64,000 bases of DNA from Cucumis sativus (Eukaryota > Streptophyta > Magnoliopsida > Cucurbitales > Cucurbitaceae): assembly GCF_000004075.3 (NCBI RefSeq), contig NC_026658.2, positions 434,001 to 498,000 on the forward strand, read 5' to 3'. The notes under the pieces were generated by a model. That model saw only the letters and a list, made by a program, of their open reading frames with translations, had not been told where the DNA came from and did no database searches. The translations under genes and the position numbers were made by a program. Below are positions 50,601 through 61,030 of the stretch, one piece after another (positions within the stretch are counted from its first letter, which is position 1; every line of letters begins with the position of its first letter).

Positions 50601-53146
50601 GTTGTTCAATACCATTTTCTTTTTCAAATTGTGATGTGCTGGGAATTCCTAACCTTTATTTTGCTGTCAGCTCAACTTGAGGAAGGTGTTTTAATCAAAT
50701 AGTTAGTATGTCTCAAAATGCTAAAATTTAATAAAAGGACTTTTCATCCCAGATGTATGGCATCATTTTAGTTCTTATAATCTAAACGAATGTGAATTAT
50801 GTACGTTTCATAACTGATTGCCGGAAAACCAATATGGTTGGCCTTTGAAGTCAAGAAGAAAAGTAGATGTCTTTGATGCGGCAAGCTTAAATTTCAGTTG
50901 GCATCTATTCTATGAGTTTTCTTATACCAAATTTTGTAAGATGGGAATTATTGTGTGAGATAAACCAAAATGACCCATCCTTATCCAAACATGTCAAATT
51001 ACCAATGGAAACATGTTAAATTACCAATGGACAAAATGTTTGATACTGTTGGTGATATATAATTAAATTTGCCTTCAACCACTAGCTTAAGCTTTTGGGT
51101 GAATTGGTGGTTTAATATGGTATCAGAGCAGGTGGTCCAGGGAAGTCCTGTGTTCAAGCCCCTGCATTGTCATTTCCTCTCCAATTAAAATCTATTTCCA
51201 CTTGTTGGGCCTTTAAATATTTCAAGTCCACAAGTGAGGGGGGAGTGTTGGTGATATATAATTAAATTTGCCTTCAATCACTAGCTTAAGCTTTTGGGTG
51301 AATTGGTGATTTAATAGATACATTGCTTGTGGGCTTGAAATATTGTAGGATACCTAACAAGTGAAAATCAACGTTAATTGGAGAAGAAATAACATTGAAG
51401 AGGTTTGAACACATGATCTCTTGAACCAATTGCCAAGATACCTTATTAAATTGTCGATTGACCAAAAAACATAAGTTTTTAGATGAATGTGAATTTAATA
51501 TTATATCATGTAACAAAACACTAATGTTATTTAGAAGAAAATTGCCAAATGTTCTTTGAACTTATTTAGTAAATATTCTTAACCCGTTTCTGTCAATGGG
51601 AACACACGTTGTTCTTCTCCCAACATTATTAGCTGAAAAGGTTAGTTTCAATTTTGTATATGGTGATTCCTTTTGGCAGTTGGAAACTTCAGAATCAAAG
51701 CAGCGGAATAACATCTATTTACGATCAGCAAGATTATGCTGGCAGTTGATTGTTGCTCCATGGAGACTTTTGTTTGCTTTTGTACCTCCTTATCACATTG
51801 CTCATGGATGGGTTGCCTTTATTTGCTCCCTTATGTTCATAAGTGGGATAGCTTATGTCCTTACTAAGTTCACAGATCTAATAAGCTGTGTCTCAGGTTC
51901 TTCTTATTGCCCAATTTAAAAATATTAGTTTTTCTCAATTTTCAGTGAAGGCTATTATGCCTCGATGGCTTTGGAAAGAATGGCCTCTCATTTGTCATTT
52001 TGTTTTTCTCGTATGTCTTCTCTAATTTTCTTTTTCCTTGTGTTACGCAGGAATAAATCCTTATGTCATAGCATTTACAGCATTGGCAAGTGGAACTTCT
52101 TGGCCAGATTTAGTGGCTAGTAAGATTGCTGCTGAGCGCCAGACAACGGCAGACTCTGCCATTGCAAACATAACTTGCAGGTAGGTTCTCTCTTAACTAC
52201 ATTACTAGACCCATATTCTTTTGTTTTTGTAAATGTTATGTGGAATATCATTATGCTCAGTCTGTCCAGATAAATATAAATTCTTAAATTACCAATTCAA
52301 TGAAAGTTTAGTCTTGATATTTGAAAACATTTACAGGACTTAACCATCATGGTTGACCATGACCTAGTTGTAAATATGGAGATGTGACCTTAACCAACAT
52401 CTAAAAGGTCATGAGTTCAATCCATTGTAGCCACCTACTTAGGCTTTAATATCTTACGGGTTTTCATTTTCATAACACTCATATGATGTAGGGTCAAACA
52501 AATTTTTCCGTGAGATTAGTTGACTCAAACACTTCCATATATAAAAAGAAATGTTTTTAAGGCTTTGAATTTTGAAGTCATGTTGGTATCCACGTGGATC
52601 CTTACCTTTAAAATGTTTTTCGATAAGTCATGGATGCTAATTTCAACCGTTTAGTTTAGTGTGACAATGCTGACTATGTTATTTAAATATTCTATGACTG
52701 GGTTATGTTAGGCCTACAAGTGATGCAGCTAAAAACAGAGATTAATTAAACAAAACATAGAAATCTGAAGGCTTATTCTCGATCTTTTTTAAGTATGGGA
52801 ACCTGACGAAATGAAATGAAATGGTATTGTTGGAAATTTGATTTGCAGCAATTCAGTGAACATATACGTGGGAATTGGAGTTCCATGGCTGATAAGCACT
52901 ACATACAACTTCATAGCATATAAAGAACCATTAAAGATAAAGGATGCAGGAGGGCTGAGCTTCAGTTTGTTGGTGTTTTTTTCGACATCTGTGGCTTGCA
53001 TTGTTGTGCTTGTGTTTAGACGTGTAACATTAGGTGCAGAACTTGGAGGGCCAAAGGTTTGGGCTTGGATTACATGTATCTTTTTCATGGTGCTTTGGGT
53101 CATCTTTGTGGTCTTGTCTTCACTCAAGGTTTCAGATATTATCTGA
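47623..53146 (+). CDS. MHX: Magnesium/proton exchanger (vacuolar Mg2+/Zn2+-H+ antiporter)
   Basis: Coding exons: 47623-48016, 48345-48520, 48684-48802, 48897-49045, 50402-50532, 51680-51896, 52051-52180, 52849-53146. They give 537 aa (Arabidopsis MHX has 539). The start [10 protein letters not shown] is chosen because an acceptor ends 9 bases upstream and it matches the family N-terminus; the open frame further 5' is intronic. The N-terminal helix cluster contains [18 protein letters not shown] and [19 protein letters not shown], the first alpha repeat. A hydrophilic loop follows, starting [16 protein letters not shown]. The second alpha repeat is [16 protein letters not shown] with [20 protein letters not shown]. 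These are the hallmarks of the Na/Ca-exchanger fold. In Arabidopsis MHX sits in the tonoplast, mainly of vascular tissue, and moves Mg2+ and Zn2+ into the vacuole in exchange for protons. Introns 4, 5 and 7 carry repeat insertions. Confidence 0.95.
49563..50070 (+). mobile_element. Pair of LTR-like direct repeats in MHX intron 4
   Basis: Two collinear, diverged copies (about 49563-49710 and 49936-50065) share GTTAGAGTAnTAGTT, TAAGATTAGTA, ATATnAGTAAGG and a TATA-like TATAAATA ending. They are about 370 bp apart and separated by a 26-base G run. The layout suggests terminal repeats or repeat fragments of an old LTR element; no coding part remains between them. Confidence 0.45.
49867..49892 (+). 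repeat. Homopolymer run of 26 G
   Basis: Twenty-six consecutive G on the coding strand inside MHX intron 4. The run could fold as a G-quadruplex in pre-mRNA. Its exact length should be treated with caution, because long G runs are prone to sequencing and assembly error. Confidence 0.9.
51047..51316 (+). mobile_element. Complete TRIM (miniature LTR element) in MHX intron 5
   Basis: Left LTR 51047-51117 and right LTR 51246-51316 are each 71 bp, begin TGTTGGTGATAT and differ at about two positions. Directly after the left LTR is TGGTATCAGAGC (51118-51129), the classic primer-binding site matching initiator tRNA-Met. A polypurine tract, AAGTGAGGGGGGAG, abuts the right LTR. The element is flanked by a 5-bp target duplication GATAC (51042-51046 and 51317-51321). 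At 270 bp and without coding capacity it is a non-autonomous terminal-repeat retrotransposon in miniature. It looks whole, and the near-identical LTRs suggest a fairly recent insertion. Confidence 0.88.
51327..51510 (-). mobile_element. Older, inverted TRIM relative beside the young copy
   Basis: Read on the minus strand, this segment follows the internal part and left LTR of the element at 51047-51316, but with many differences; the shared landmark CTTGTGGGCTTGAAATATT on the plus strand mirrors that element's internal region. It is an older, broken copy in opposite orientation, directly next to the younger insertion. Confidence 0.6.
52345..52555 (+). mobile_element. tRNA-derived SINE in MHX intron 7
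   Basis: An A-box-like TGACCTAGTTG near 52359 and a B-box-like GAGTTCAATCC at 52413-52423 are spaced as in a tRNA head. The body contains TAGCCACCTACTTAGG and GTGAGATTAGTTGA, and the segment ends in an A-rich tail (ATATAAAAAG). I recall a similar sequence as a common cucurbit SINE. This copy is diverged. Confidence 0.6.
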
Positions 53147-53449
53147 TTCTGATCTCTAAAGTATTTCCCCCATTTTGGTCTCTATCCACATATATACAAC
53201 AAACTCAATTCACTGCAACATTAGTTTATTGTTATTATCTTTTATTTATTTTATTTTTATTTTTATATATGAATTTACTCTTTCCATTTTTTTTAAAAAA
53301 TCTAGAATACACCATTATAGTTGTAAGGAGAAGATCCAAACTTTAGATTTTCTATATCTATTGTTATTTCATATTTGAATTTTGCTCTTTTTTTAACAAA
53401 ATATTAATGGTTGATTTTCATGTTAATTGTATATATAGTTTTTTTTAGT

Positions 53450-53535
53450 AAAACAAATGGGGATGTGAGATTAGACCTTCAACTTTAAGAGATGCGTCAT
53501 GTCAATTATCGTTGAATCTGAGTTCACTAGATCGT
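53450..53535 (-). mobile_element. tRNA-derived SINE-like remnant, second copy
   Basis: GATTAGACCTTCAACTTTAAGAG followed by GTCAATTATCGTTGA on the plus strand mirrors the segment at 17390-17470. On the minus strand it has the same order of A-box-like and B-box-like parts. Diverged and incomplete. Confidence 0.4.
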
Positions 53536-53634
53536 TTGATAAAGAATTTGGAAACAATAAATTTAATAAAACTAGGGCTATATTTCATGTTTTCGAAATT
53601 TGTTTTGTGAAAAGTTTATAGAATGAATTATAAT

Positions 53635-53705
53635 TCAAATGCTGACAAACTATTGTGCACACCTTGACTAATCTCACGGGACAAGCTTTCGAACTCTATA
53701 GCATC
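53635..53705 (-). mobile_element. Truncated SINE body, minus strand
   Basis: The minus strand reads AGCTTGTCCCGTGAGATTAG followed by TCAAGGTG, which matches the 3' body of the SINE at 52345-52555 (TTTTTCCGTGAGATTAGTTG). Only the 3' portion is present, consistent with a truncated copy in opposite orientation. Confidence 0.5.
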
Positions 53706-54582
53706 CAAGCCACAAAGAAACTCCTAAGAAATTAATTAGTTGAACACATGAGCTCTTTAACTCATTGTTATCCATTGAAGGTTAGTTGTCAATAAATTAT
53801 TATTAATTTATTTATAAACATGTTTTAGATTAAAAAAATAAGTGTATTAGGTAACCTAATTGAAAGTTCTCGTTTTGCACCTTTTGTATGTTGAGAACCA
53901 AAAGGTCTATGATTCAAAATTCACTCGTTTATACTAAAAAAAATTAATACAATAGAAAATTTTTAATCCAAGTCGAAAATGGATGACCAAAATTTTAACT
54001 CAAATCCAAAATATTTATTATTATTATTTTTTTGCTATATGATTTTATAAAAAAAAATTTAAAAATAGAAGAATTAAAAAACTATTTACAGCTCGTAGTA
54101 AAATTTTAATTAAAACCCAAAATGGATAACGAAAATTTTAATCAAAATCCAAAATATCCTTTGTATTGTTTTTTGCTATATGATGTAAATACTCTTTATT
54201 CTCTTCTATTTATGTAAATTCTCCTTTTTGATGCTATAATAATTTTTCCACCTGTCTTGTTTTGTTTGTTTTGAGATAAGTGAGGATGTTGATTGGGTTA
54301 AATCTCCATACACACATTACTAAGTTGTTGAATATTTAACGTCTATCTATAAGGCCTTTGACGGTGACCACAAAAACAAAAGAAATAGACCAAATAAAAG
54401 AAATGATTGGACGAACTCTTTGCATTCATCATCTGTCTTCACATTCCGGCCGCCTGCAATACAGATTAAGACATATACACATAAACAAAAAACATTCAAG
54501 AGCTTTTTGATATGATATTTATTCACATTGAAATCCATGCCGGCCAACCCTTTTCTTCACATTCCAATTGCAAGACGAGCTC

Positions 54583-55767
54583 ATGGAGACCATTGAACAC
54601 ACCACCATCAACACTAATGGCATCAAAATGCACATCGCCTCCATAGGCACCGGCCCAGTTGTTCTTCTCCTCCATGGCTTCCCCGAGCTTTGGTACTCAT
54701 GGCGCCACCAGCTTCTCTACCTTTCTTCGGTTGGATATCGAGCCATTGCCCCCGACCTCCGGGGCTTTGGCGACACCGACGCCCCTGAATCACATACAGC
54801 CTACACCGCCTTCCATATTGTGGGAGATTTGGTTGGGGCTTTGGATGAGCTTGGGATTGAGAAGGTGTTTGTTGTAGGCCATGATTGGGGGGCCATCATT
54901 GCTTGGTATTTTTGCTTGTTTAGGCCTGATAGAGTCAAGGCATTGGTGAACCTCAGCGTCCATTTCCTGCCAAGAAATCCAGCCATTTCTTTTGTTCAAG
55001 GTTTTAGATTTGCCTTTGGTGATGACTTCTACATTTGTAGGTTTCAGGTCATATCTATTTCAAACTACTTTTCTGTTTCTTCCCAATTGTTTCTGTTTGC
55101 TTATATTACATCTTTAATTTTAACCAAACACAAAAACACACTACTGTTTTTGTTTTAAATTTAAGTGTTCTTTTTTTTCTAAAAGAAATAATTTGTAACA
55201 GGTCCCAGGAGAGGCTGAAAAGGATTTTGGGTCCATTGACACAACTGAGTTATTCAAAAAGATTCTTTGTGGAAGAACTCCAGATCCTCCAATATTGCCT
55301 AAAGGGCTTGGAATTCGTTCTATCCCATCCCCACATGACCTTCCTTCTTGGCTCTCACAAGAAGATATCAACTATTTTGCTACCAAATTTAACCACACTG
55401 GCTTCACTGGAGGATTCAACTACTATCGAGCTCTCGACTTGTACACCCTACTTACATCTATCCATTTTAGTATGCTTAAGCATTTTTGGTTAATCAGATG
55501 AACTCTGTTGTTTGGTACAGAACTTGGGAGCTGACGGCATCGTGGAACAAAGCACAAGTCCAAGTGCCAGTGAAGTTCATCGTTGGGGATTTGGATCTGA
55601 CCTACTATTTTCCAGGAGCCAAAGAGTATATCCACAATGGTGGATTCAAGACGGACGTGCCATTTTTGGAGGAAGTAGTTGTAATGGAAGATACTGCCCA
55701 CTTCATCAACCAAGAAAGGCCACATGAAATCAGTGTTCACATCCATGAGTTTATCAAGAAATTCTGA
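54583..55767 (+). CDS. Soluble epoxide hydrolase (alpha/beta hydrolase)
   Basis: Exons 54583-55047, 55202-55440 and 55521-55767 give 316 aa, the usual plant sEH length. The start METIEHTTINTNGIKMH is the first ATG in frame. The oxyanion-hole segment HGFPELWYSWRHQ (31-43) is followed by PDLRGFGDTD and the nucleophile motif GHDWGA with D101. The cap region ends at GGFNYYRALD, where a Tyr usually polarises the epoxide. The acid is D260 in GDLDLTY and the base is H295 in DTAHF. The Asp-Asp-His triad is therefore complete. Plant enzymes of this type open fatty-acid epoxides to diols, for example in cutin monomer synthesis and defence lipid metabolism. They are usually cytosolic or peroxisomal; the C-terminus here is KKF, with no clear peroxisomal signal. 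It is convergent with the U1A gene. Confidence 0.93.
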
Positions 55768-56931
55768 TCACTTCCACCCTATTGTGTTTATTGGGACTTA
55801 GAATTTCTTGCAGTTTGAGTTCTCCAGTTGTCCTTTCTTTTTCCAAAGACATTGAATAATAAAGGTCAGGGAATGAAAAGTCCTTTTCATTGTGTTTATA
55901 TTTAGTTCATGGTTAAGGAAAATTATCAAATTGTTGTTCTCGAGTAGATGAGAACTGCAAGGTTTTATTTCTTATCAAGCTCAAAATTGCTTTTATGCAA
56001 CTTAATTAGAGGCGATTCTCTATAAATTTATAGAGGTTTTCTTTCCTTTCTTATTTGGCCATATTTTGTCAATATATTGTGTTCATAATCTAAAAATGAG
56101 AAATTCCTACTCAAAATGAAATCAGAATTTTAAGATAAATAAACTCCTTAACCCAAATATAAAGTCAAAGTCTAGTATAGAGCCTCAACTTGGCATCTGT
56201 TTAACTTCACTTGACACTTCACAACGCAACGTTCAAATTCAGATTAGCACAATATTCCCTTGAAGCTCAAGATTCTTGAAGATGGAGCAGTTGTTCCCTA
56301 ATGAAGCCCCCCCTAAAAGTTTTTAACTATTGTGTTCATAAATACTTTTTTCTTCCAACCAGTTTTCAGTCTCAGATATAATATAGTGAATATATAGTCT
56401 ACAATATCAATTAGACTCGAATTCGCTATGCCAGTAAAAGTAATGGAGATATTAGACAAAATCTAGTTCAAGAATTAAGCTGTACTTACTGGGGATATCT
56501 CTCTCAACGCTGCAGCAGGATCTCATTTTGCTTGCATTTTGGAATTGTTGTGTCCTGTAGAAGTAGAACTTGGCTGTTCACTAAAATAAAGTCTATCAAA
56601 TTAGGTCTCAACATCATTACCTCTTCAATAGCTCAGTTATGAAAGTTTTTAGTCTATTTTACAGCACAATTAGAAGGAAATACACTACTATGAAAATGAG
56701 AACAAAATGGGATGATGAAATCAAACTTTACTATAAGTTCAATGATAATCATGGTAACCGGGATCTGAAGATCTCTTCTATTCCTGCTTAAGAGAACTGA
56801 TCTGATTGTATTAATTAGGTTGCGGTGGGGTAGAATTTCCAGCAAGTACGAGATGACAGTATTCTACAAACAATCTCCTGTACTAAGCATTGAATAATAG
56901 CAGGTGGCTTTCGGCCAAGTTTCACTCTATC
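55768..56931. other. Convergent 3' regions of epoxide hydrolase and U1A
   Basis: 3' UTR of the epoxide hydrolase, with AATAAA-like signals at about 55856-55862, then intergenic sequence and the 3' region of U1A. The minus-strand frame at 56654-56845 has no supporting features. Confidence 0.55.
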
Positions 56932-59678
56932 CTATTTCTTCGCATAGGTTATCAACATCGAATTTTGTGGGTTCATCTTGAAACCTTGTAGTGCTTGCAT
57001 GGCGACTGTTGATTGTACCTCATCACTGTATTCTACAAATGCAATACCTGGCTTTGCTTCAACCATTCGAACCTCCTTGAAACCAGGATATTGACAGAAA
57101 AGCATTTGTAGCATCATTGGAGTGGTCTCGTGTGGTAGATTTTGTACAAACAAAATGCTATTGGGCGGGGCAGGTGCTTCCGGTACCATAACTCCACCTG
57201 AATAAGGTACTTGAGAGTGCTGCACCATTTTCAGAAGAGGGAAAGGAGAGAGTGTTCGTTAGCAATCAATACTTTCCAATTAATAAACATAATTCAGTAC
57301 ACAAATTATTCAAATGATGAAAGTCAACAAAGACATGCCACCTTAAAATGCTTAGTCAATAGATAAAAGGCATATAAGAGTACATCCACTCATGCAGATG
57401 CAGACACCAGCCACCAAGTCCTAGAAATTAAAGTGTTGAACCATGGCAAAGGGTTCTTTAACAATCATGATATACAAAATGACCAAAGTAATAAATGCAA
57501 ATAAACCCCAATATACGTTTTTTATTATCTTTTTCTATATATATGCTTTTCTCTGCGCAATAAACTAAAAAGGCAGATAAAATTCAAAAGAATTACTGAA
57601 ATTGACAATGGACTCACTACGTGGGAGGGAGTAAAAAAATGATGTGCTCCCTATTTCACAGAGTACCATACAAATTAATGAAAAGGGTGAGAAATGAGAA
57701 ATAATGAGAGAGCATCATTCTTAATAAGCAAAATTGGCCTCAAGAAGTGAAGTTCTGTCTCTTTATATTCCACTTCTTGTTCTTTATGATCTTATACTTT
57801 AGAATTACAATCATGTCAATGAAGCACTTAGAATGCATTTTTTAACCACAGAGAAACAAATAACATCTTAAGTGGCTTCGTTGGAGAATCAATCTAAGTC
57901 TCAAATCTGAAGTTAGGGATGGAAATATTATGGAAGACCACTATGCAATGGAATGCAAATAATAGAATATTCCAAAAACTAATGCTTAGGAATTAAACAG
58001 AGATACTTACCGCTGTTGCACCATATGCTCCAGCAAAAGCAGGATTCAGACCCATCCCAGCTTGATTCGCATCATGCTGCTCTTTCTTCTTCCTCCCTGC
58101 CACATCAAGAAAATGAATAAATCTTGAGAAAATAAGGTTACATAAATAATAAGGTAAGAGAACGAAATTACAAAATAAGACAAATGTTCAAGGTACTTGC
58201 AAGTTGGTCCCTCCCACTCCCGATAACTCTCTGACCCCAAAACCAGTCACTAAAACATTGCTTGCCTATCTCATTCCCTTAACCTTCATTTATAACCACA
58301 TTTCATAACAAACTCTCCTAGCTATTGACTAATATACCTAAGGGAGTTCCTATCAAGTTATCGGATGAAATGCTGATACAAATCTTCATGTACCGAACTG
58401 TTCAAACATATTCAAATTTGAACTGTCAAATAGAAAAGAAAGACAAACTATACCCTTTTCCTCGTGCCTCTTTCGCTTCTCCCGAGGAACAAATGAACCG
58501 TCAGACTTTGCAATTATATCTGATTTTGTCTTTGCATATTGTATTCTCTACAAGATTGCAAAACAACATCACTTAGCTTCATATTGCACCATACTCCCAC
58601 AAAAAAGCTTTGTCCAGCTAACAAAAGATGAATGATAGAACAGAGCAATAAATAATATAAAAAGCCATCTGAAATGCTAAACAGATATAGAATTTTCATA
58701 AACACAAAGAAAATATGGAAATTAGCCACCAGATCTACAAACAAGAAATGCTAAACAGATATAAAATTTTCAAAAGATTTGCAGAAGCCATGTTAGACAA
58801 CCACTTGATGTGCGTCAAACTGATAAGAACCAATGTCATAAAGCTTAGGTGAAGTAAATTCAAACGCCTGCAATGTGATATATTGAAGAAGTAAACACTT
58901 CAAGATCAACTGCTCAGAGCTTATTCTATTACATGGTTGATCATTCAAACAATAGTTGTTCTTGAACCTCTCCGGAATAATATCAGCTATGAAAATTCAT
59001 TGTATATTATATGTAGATCAGAACATCAGTTAGGCAATGAACCAGATTATTTAACAGCCATGTGTAAGTAAATCTCAACTTTTTTAAAACAAGATGAAAC
59101 ATAATCTAAAGACAATTCCTATTAGTTGCTCAGAAGAATACATCGGCACTTTCTAATTCGTCACTATCGCTTTAATTAGCACAAGTGCTCATACGAATAA
59201 TAAAGATCTTTTTCCAGTAAGGTTCAAGTCTAGCCCTTCATCTTCACCCTGAATTTAGCAAAAAGAAATTAAAATTCTAGAAATTGGAAAAAGAAAAAAA
59301 AAAAAAAAAAGCAAGCACATTACCATAGGCTTATCATAGAAAGGAAAACCCTGCATCTGTCTAAGCGCATTAGTCGCAGAAGATACTTCTTCGAACACAA
59401 CCCAAGCCTGTCCCTTGTGCTTCAAGGTCTTGAAAGCCAACACTTCCAGAATCTTCCCGAACTGCGAGAACACCGCGTTCAGCGACTTCTTCAGCTCTGC
59501 TCCACCAAGGAGGAAAAAAAATAAAATAATCATAACATAATTCAGAGCATTAAAGAAGTTTACATATCCCGCTGCTCCACTCAATAATACCTTCCAGCTT
59601 GATTTTCTCGTTGAGATTGTTAATGTATATGGTCATGTTGGGAGGAACTTCGTTGCCAGTGGTGGTGACCTCCGCCAT
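56932..59678 (-). CDS. U1A: U1 small nuclear ribonucleoprotein A
   Basis: Exons in transcript order: 59678-59591, 59496-59324, 58547-58454, 58096-58011, 57219-56932, giving 242 aa (plant U1A is about 250). The N-terminal RRM has RNP2 IYINNL (17-22) and RNP1 KGQAWVVF (57-64). A basic linker ([17 protein letters not shown]) and a short Ala/Gly/Pro-rich stretch follow. The C-terminal RRM has RNP2 ILFVQNL (169-175) and RNP1 KPGIAFVEY (203-211), and the protein ends ITYAKK. It binds stem-loop II of U1 snRNA in the spliceosome and acts in 5' splice-site recognition. [20 protein letters not shown] and [11 protein letters not shown] favour U1A over the close paralogue U2B''. MAEV is taken as the start because no ATG in the same frame lies just upstream. 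By synteny it corresponds to At2g47580 (from memory). Confidence 0.94.
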
Positions 59679-59710
59679 TTCTTTCACCTCTGTCCGTAGA
59701 ATAGAAATGC

Positions 59711-59752
59711 TCAAATGGAAAAGCGGAGAAACGAGGTCTCGGTCCGATACAT
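59711..59752 (-). promoter_or_regulatory. Short uORF upstream of U1A
   Basis: A 13-codon frame (MYRTETSFLRFSI, stop TGA) lies 33 bases upstream of the U1A start. If transcription begins in the TGGGCY-rich zone further up, this frame is in the leader and could dampen translation. No direct evidence for use. Confidence 0.4.
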
Positions 59753-59857
59753 GCAATGCCACTCCGCTCGCAAGAGGTCTGGCCGGTCCGACAGTGACTG
59801 AAAATGAAAGCCCTAACTTCGGATGAAGAAGAAGAAGCAGTAGCCCGCTAGTGATTT

Positions 59858-59905
59858 TGGGCTTAAACTGTTCGGGATTTCTCTTGTTGGGCTTATTTTT
59901 GGGCC
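59858..59905. promoter_or_regulatory. Cluster of three TGGGCY site-II-like elements
   Basis: TGGGCT at 59858 and 59888 and TGGGCC at 59900 fall within 48 bases, 180-230 bases upstream of the U1A start (minus-strand gene). TGGGCY (site II) motifs, bound by TCP factors, are frequent in promoters of plant housekeeping and RNA-processing genes. Confidence 0.5.
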
Positions 59906-60435
59906 TATAGCAAATTTGACGTCGGATTTAAATTACAACCCAAACTATATTTTTCATTTATCATCTTCCTTTCCTCCTCTTTTGACCATCTATCCAAATT
60001 AAAAATAGTCTACAAATTGATACTCACAGTTATGTCAAATGAGGTATGGGCACAATGTTGTAACTTTCTTCCATGAGAAAGTAGTTTGCAGAAGCGATTT
60101 CTATTACCATTATTAGTTTCGAGGAGGGTGCAAGACAAAAGGTGAAAGAACAATAAGTTGGGTGTTCGTATTTGAATTGTGGAATGCCCAAAGAAAAGTT
60201 TGACCCGCTTTGCCTATCTCTTCACCTTCTTACGCCACATACGACCCACTGCTCACCACTTTTCTTTTTTTTCTTTATCAATATAATTAACAATTTCTAC
60301 GATTCACCCTAATAGATAAGTGGTTTTAGGAATTCACCGAATACTAATTGTTGAGAAACAAAAAGTATGGTTTGGTAGGAATTTAGAAAAATGAATGAAG
60401 GGAAGGTAGAAGGAAGTTGATATAGTGAAGGACAA

Positions 60436-60443
60436 GCACGTGG
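60436..60443 (+). promoter_or_regulatory. G-box/ABRE-like GCACGTGG upstream of first LEA gene
   Basis: GCACGTGG contains CACGTG and the ACGTGG core of ABA-responsive elements. It lies 194 bases upstream of the LEA start codon. bZIP and bHLH factors bind such sites, which fits the stress and ABA induction usual for LEA genes. Confidence 0.55.
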
Positions 60444-60530
60444 AATGAAGCAGCTTCTTCTACATCCGACTCTGTTTGACTATGTACTTTCAATAATTTC
60501 CAGGTCACTTCCTATTTTCAAAATTCTTGC

Positions 60531-60540
60531 ATTATAAAAG
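60531..60540 (+). promoter_or_regulatory. TATA box of first LEA gene
   Basis: ATTATAAAAG lies 97 bases upstream of the start codon, followed by a C-rich leader (CACCCACACACTACTCCCC). Position and sequence fit a core promoter. Confidence 0.6.
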
Positions 60541-60636
60541 AAAACGAGACTCTCTTTCCATTTCTCACACTCAAAAGCACCCACACACTACTCCCCTTTG
60601 TTCTTTCTAAAGCCCAAAACATTTCATATATCAACC

Positions 60637-61030
60637 ATGCCTTCACCTTTCTCCACCCTCAATACCCTCTCCATTCTCTTCAGGTTTGTCCTTAGTTCAA
60701 ATCTCTCTCTCGACCCCCTTTTCTTTTTTCACTTCCTTCAACTTAAATCACAAATATTTAGACAAATTAATTGCAACTTGATAATTAACTAATTAATTAA
60801 TTCACGTGTGATCATACAGGCGGGGATACGCGACGGCGCCAGAAGGAGTTGCGGCTAGACTTGGCGGCATCATGAAGAAGAAAGAAGAATCTTTAAGAAT
60901 TGGTAGAGAGAAGAAGGCCGTGTCGTGGGTTCCAGACCCCGTTACCGGTTACTACAGACCGGAGAACTGTGGCGCCGAGATGGACGCTGCCGATCTCCGG
61001 GCAATGCTCCTCAACTCAGCAACAAAGTGA
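60637..61030 (+). CDS. LEA_3 family protein (LEA5/SAG21-like), copy 1
   Basis: Exons 60637-60683 and 60820-61030 give 85 aa. The N-terminus MPSPFSTLNTLSILFRRGYA is hydroxylated, basic and lacks acidic residues, as in a mitochondrial or organellar targeting peptide. The C-terminal family signature is AVSWVPDPVTGYYRPEN, followed by EMDAADLRAMLL. The split between the targeting exon and the conserved exon after an AG (phase 2, at RRGYA) is typical of the family. Arabidopsis SAG21/AtLEA5 is mitochondrial, is induced by oxidative stress, ABA, ethylene and dehydration, and affects redox balance and roots. A G-box and a TATA box lie upstream. It forms a tandem pair with the gene at 62375. Confidence 0.88.

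Larger units (their letters stand above)
53147..54582. other. 3' UTR of MHX and repeat-bearing intergenic region
   Basis: Besides two SINE-like remnants listed separately, there is a diverged tandem duplication: about 53965-54045 and 54108-54185 share AAAATGGATnACnAAAATTT, AATCCAAAATAT and TTTTTTGCTATATGAT. No gene is supported; frames at 53059-53378 run off the end of MHX and are shadows. Confidence 0.55.
59906..60636. other. Intergenic region between U1A and the first LEA gene
   Basis: The genes are divergent, so both promoters lie here. Apart from the LEA G-box and TATA elements listed separately, I see only AT-rich sequence and no further gene. Confidence 0.5.

Noticed and set aside
59679-59762. 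N-terminal extension of U1A (ALHVSDRDLVSPL)
   Set aside because: It has no ATG in the right frame, and U1A proteins start just before the first RRM.
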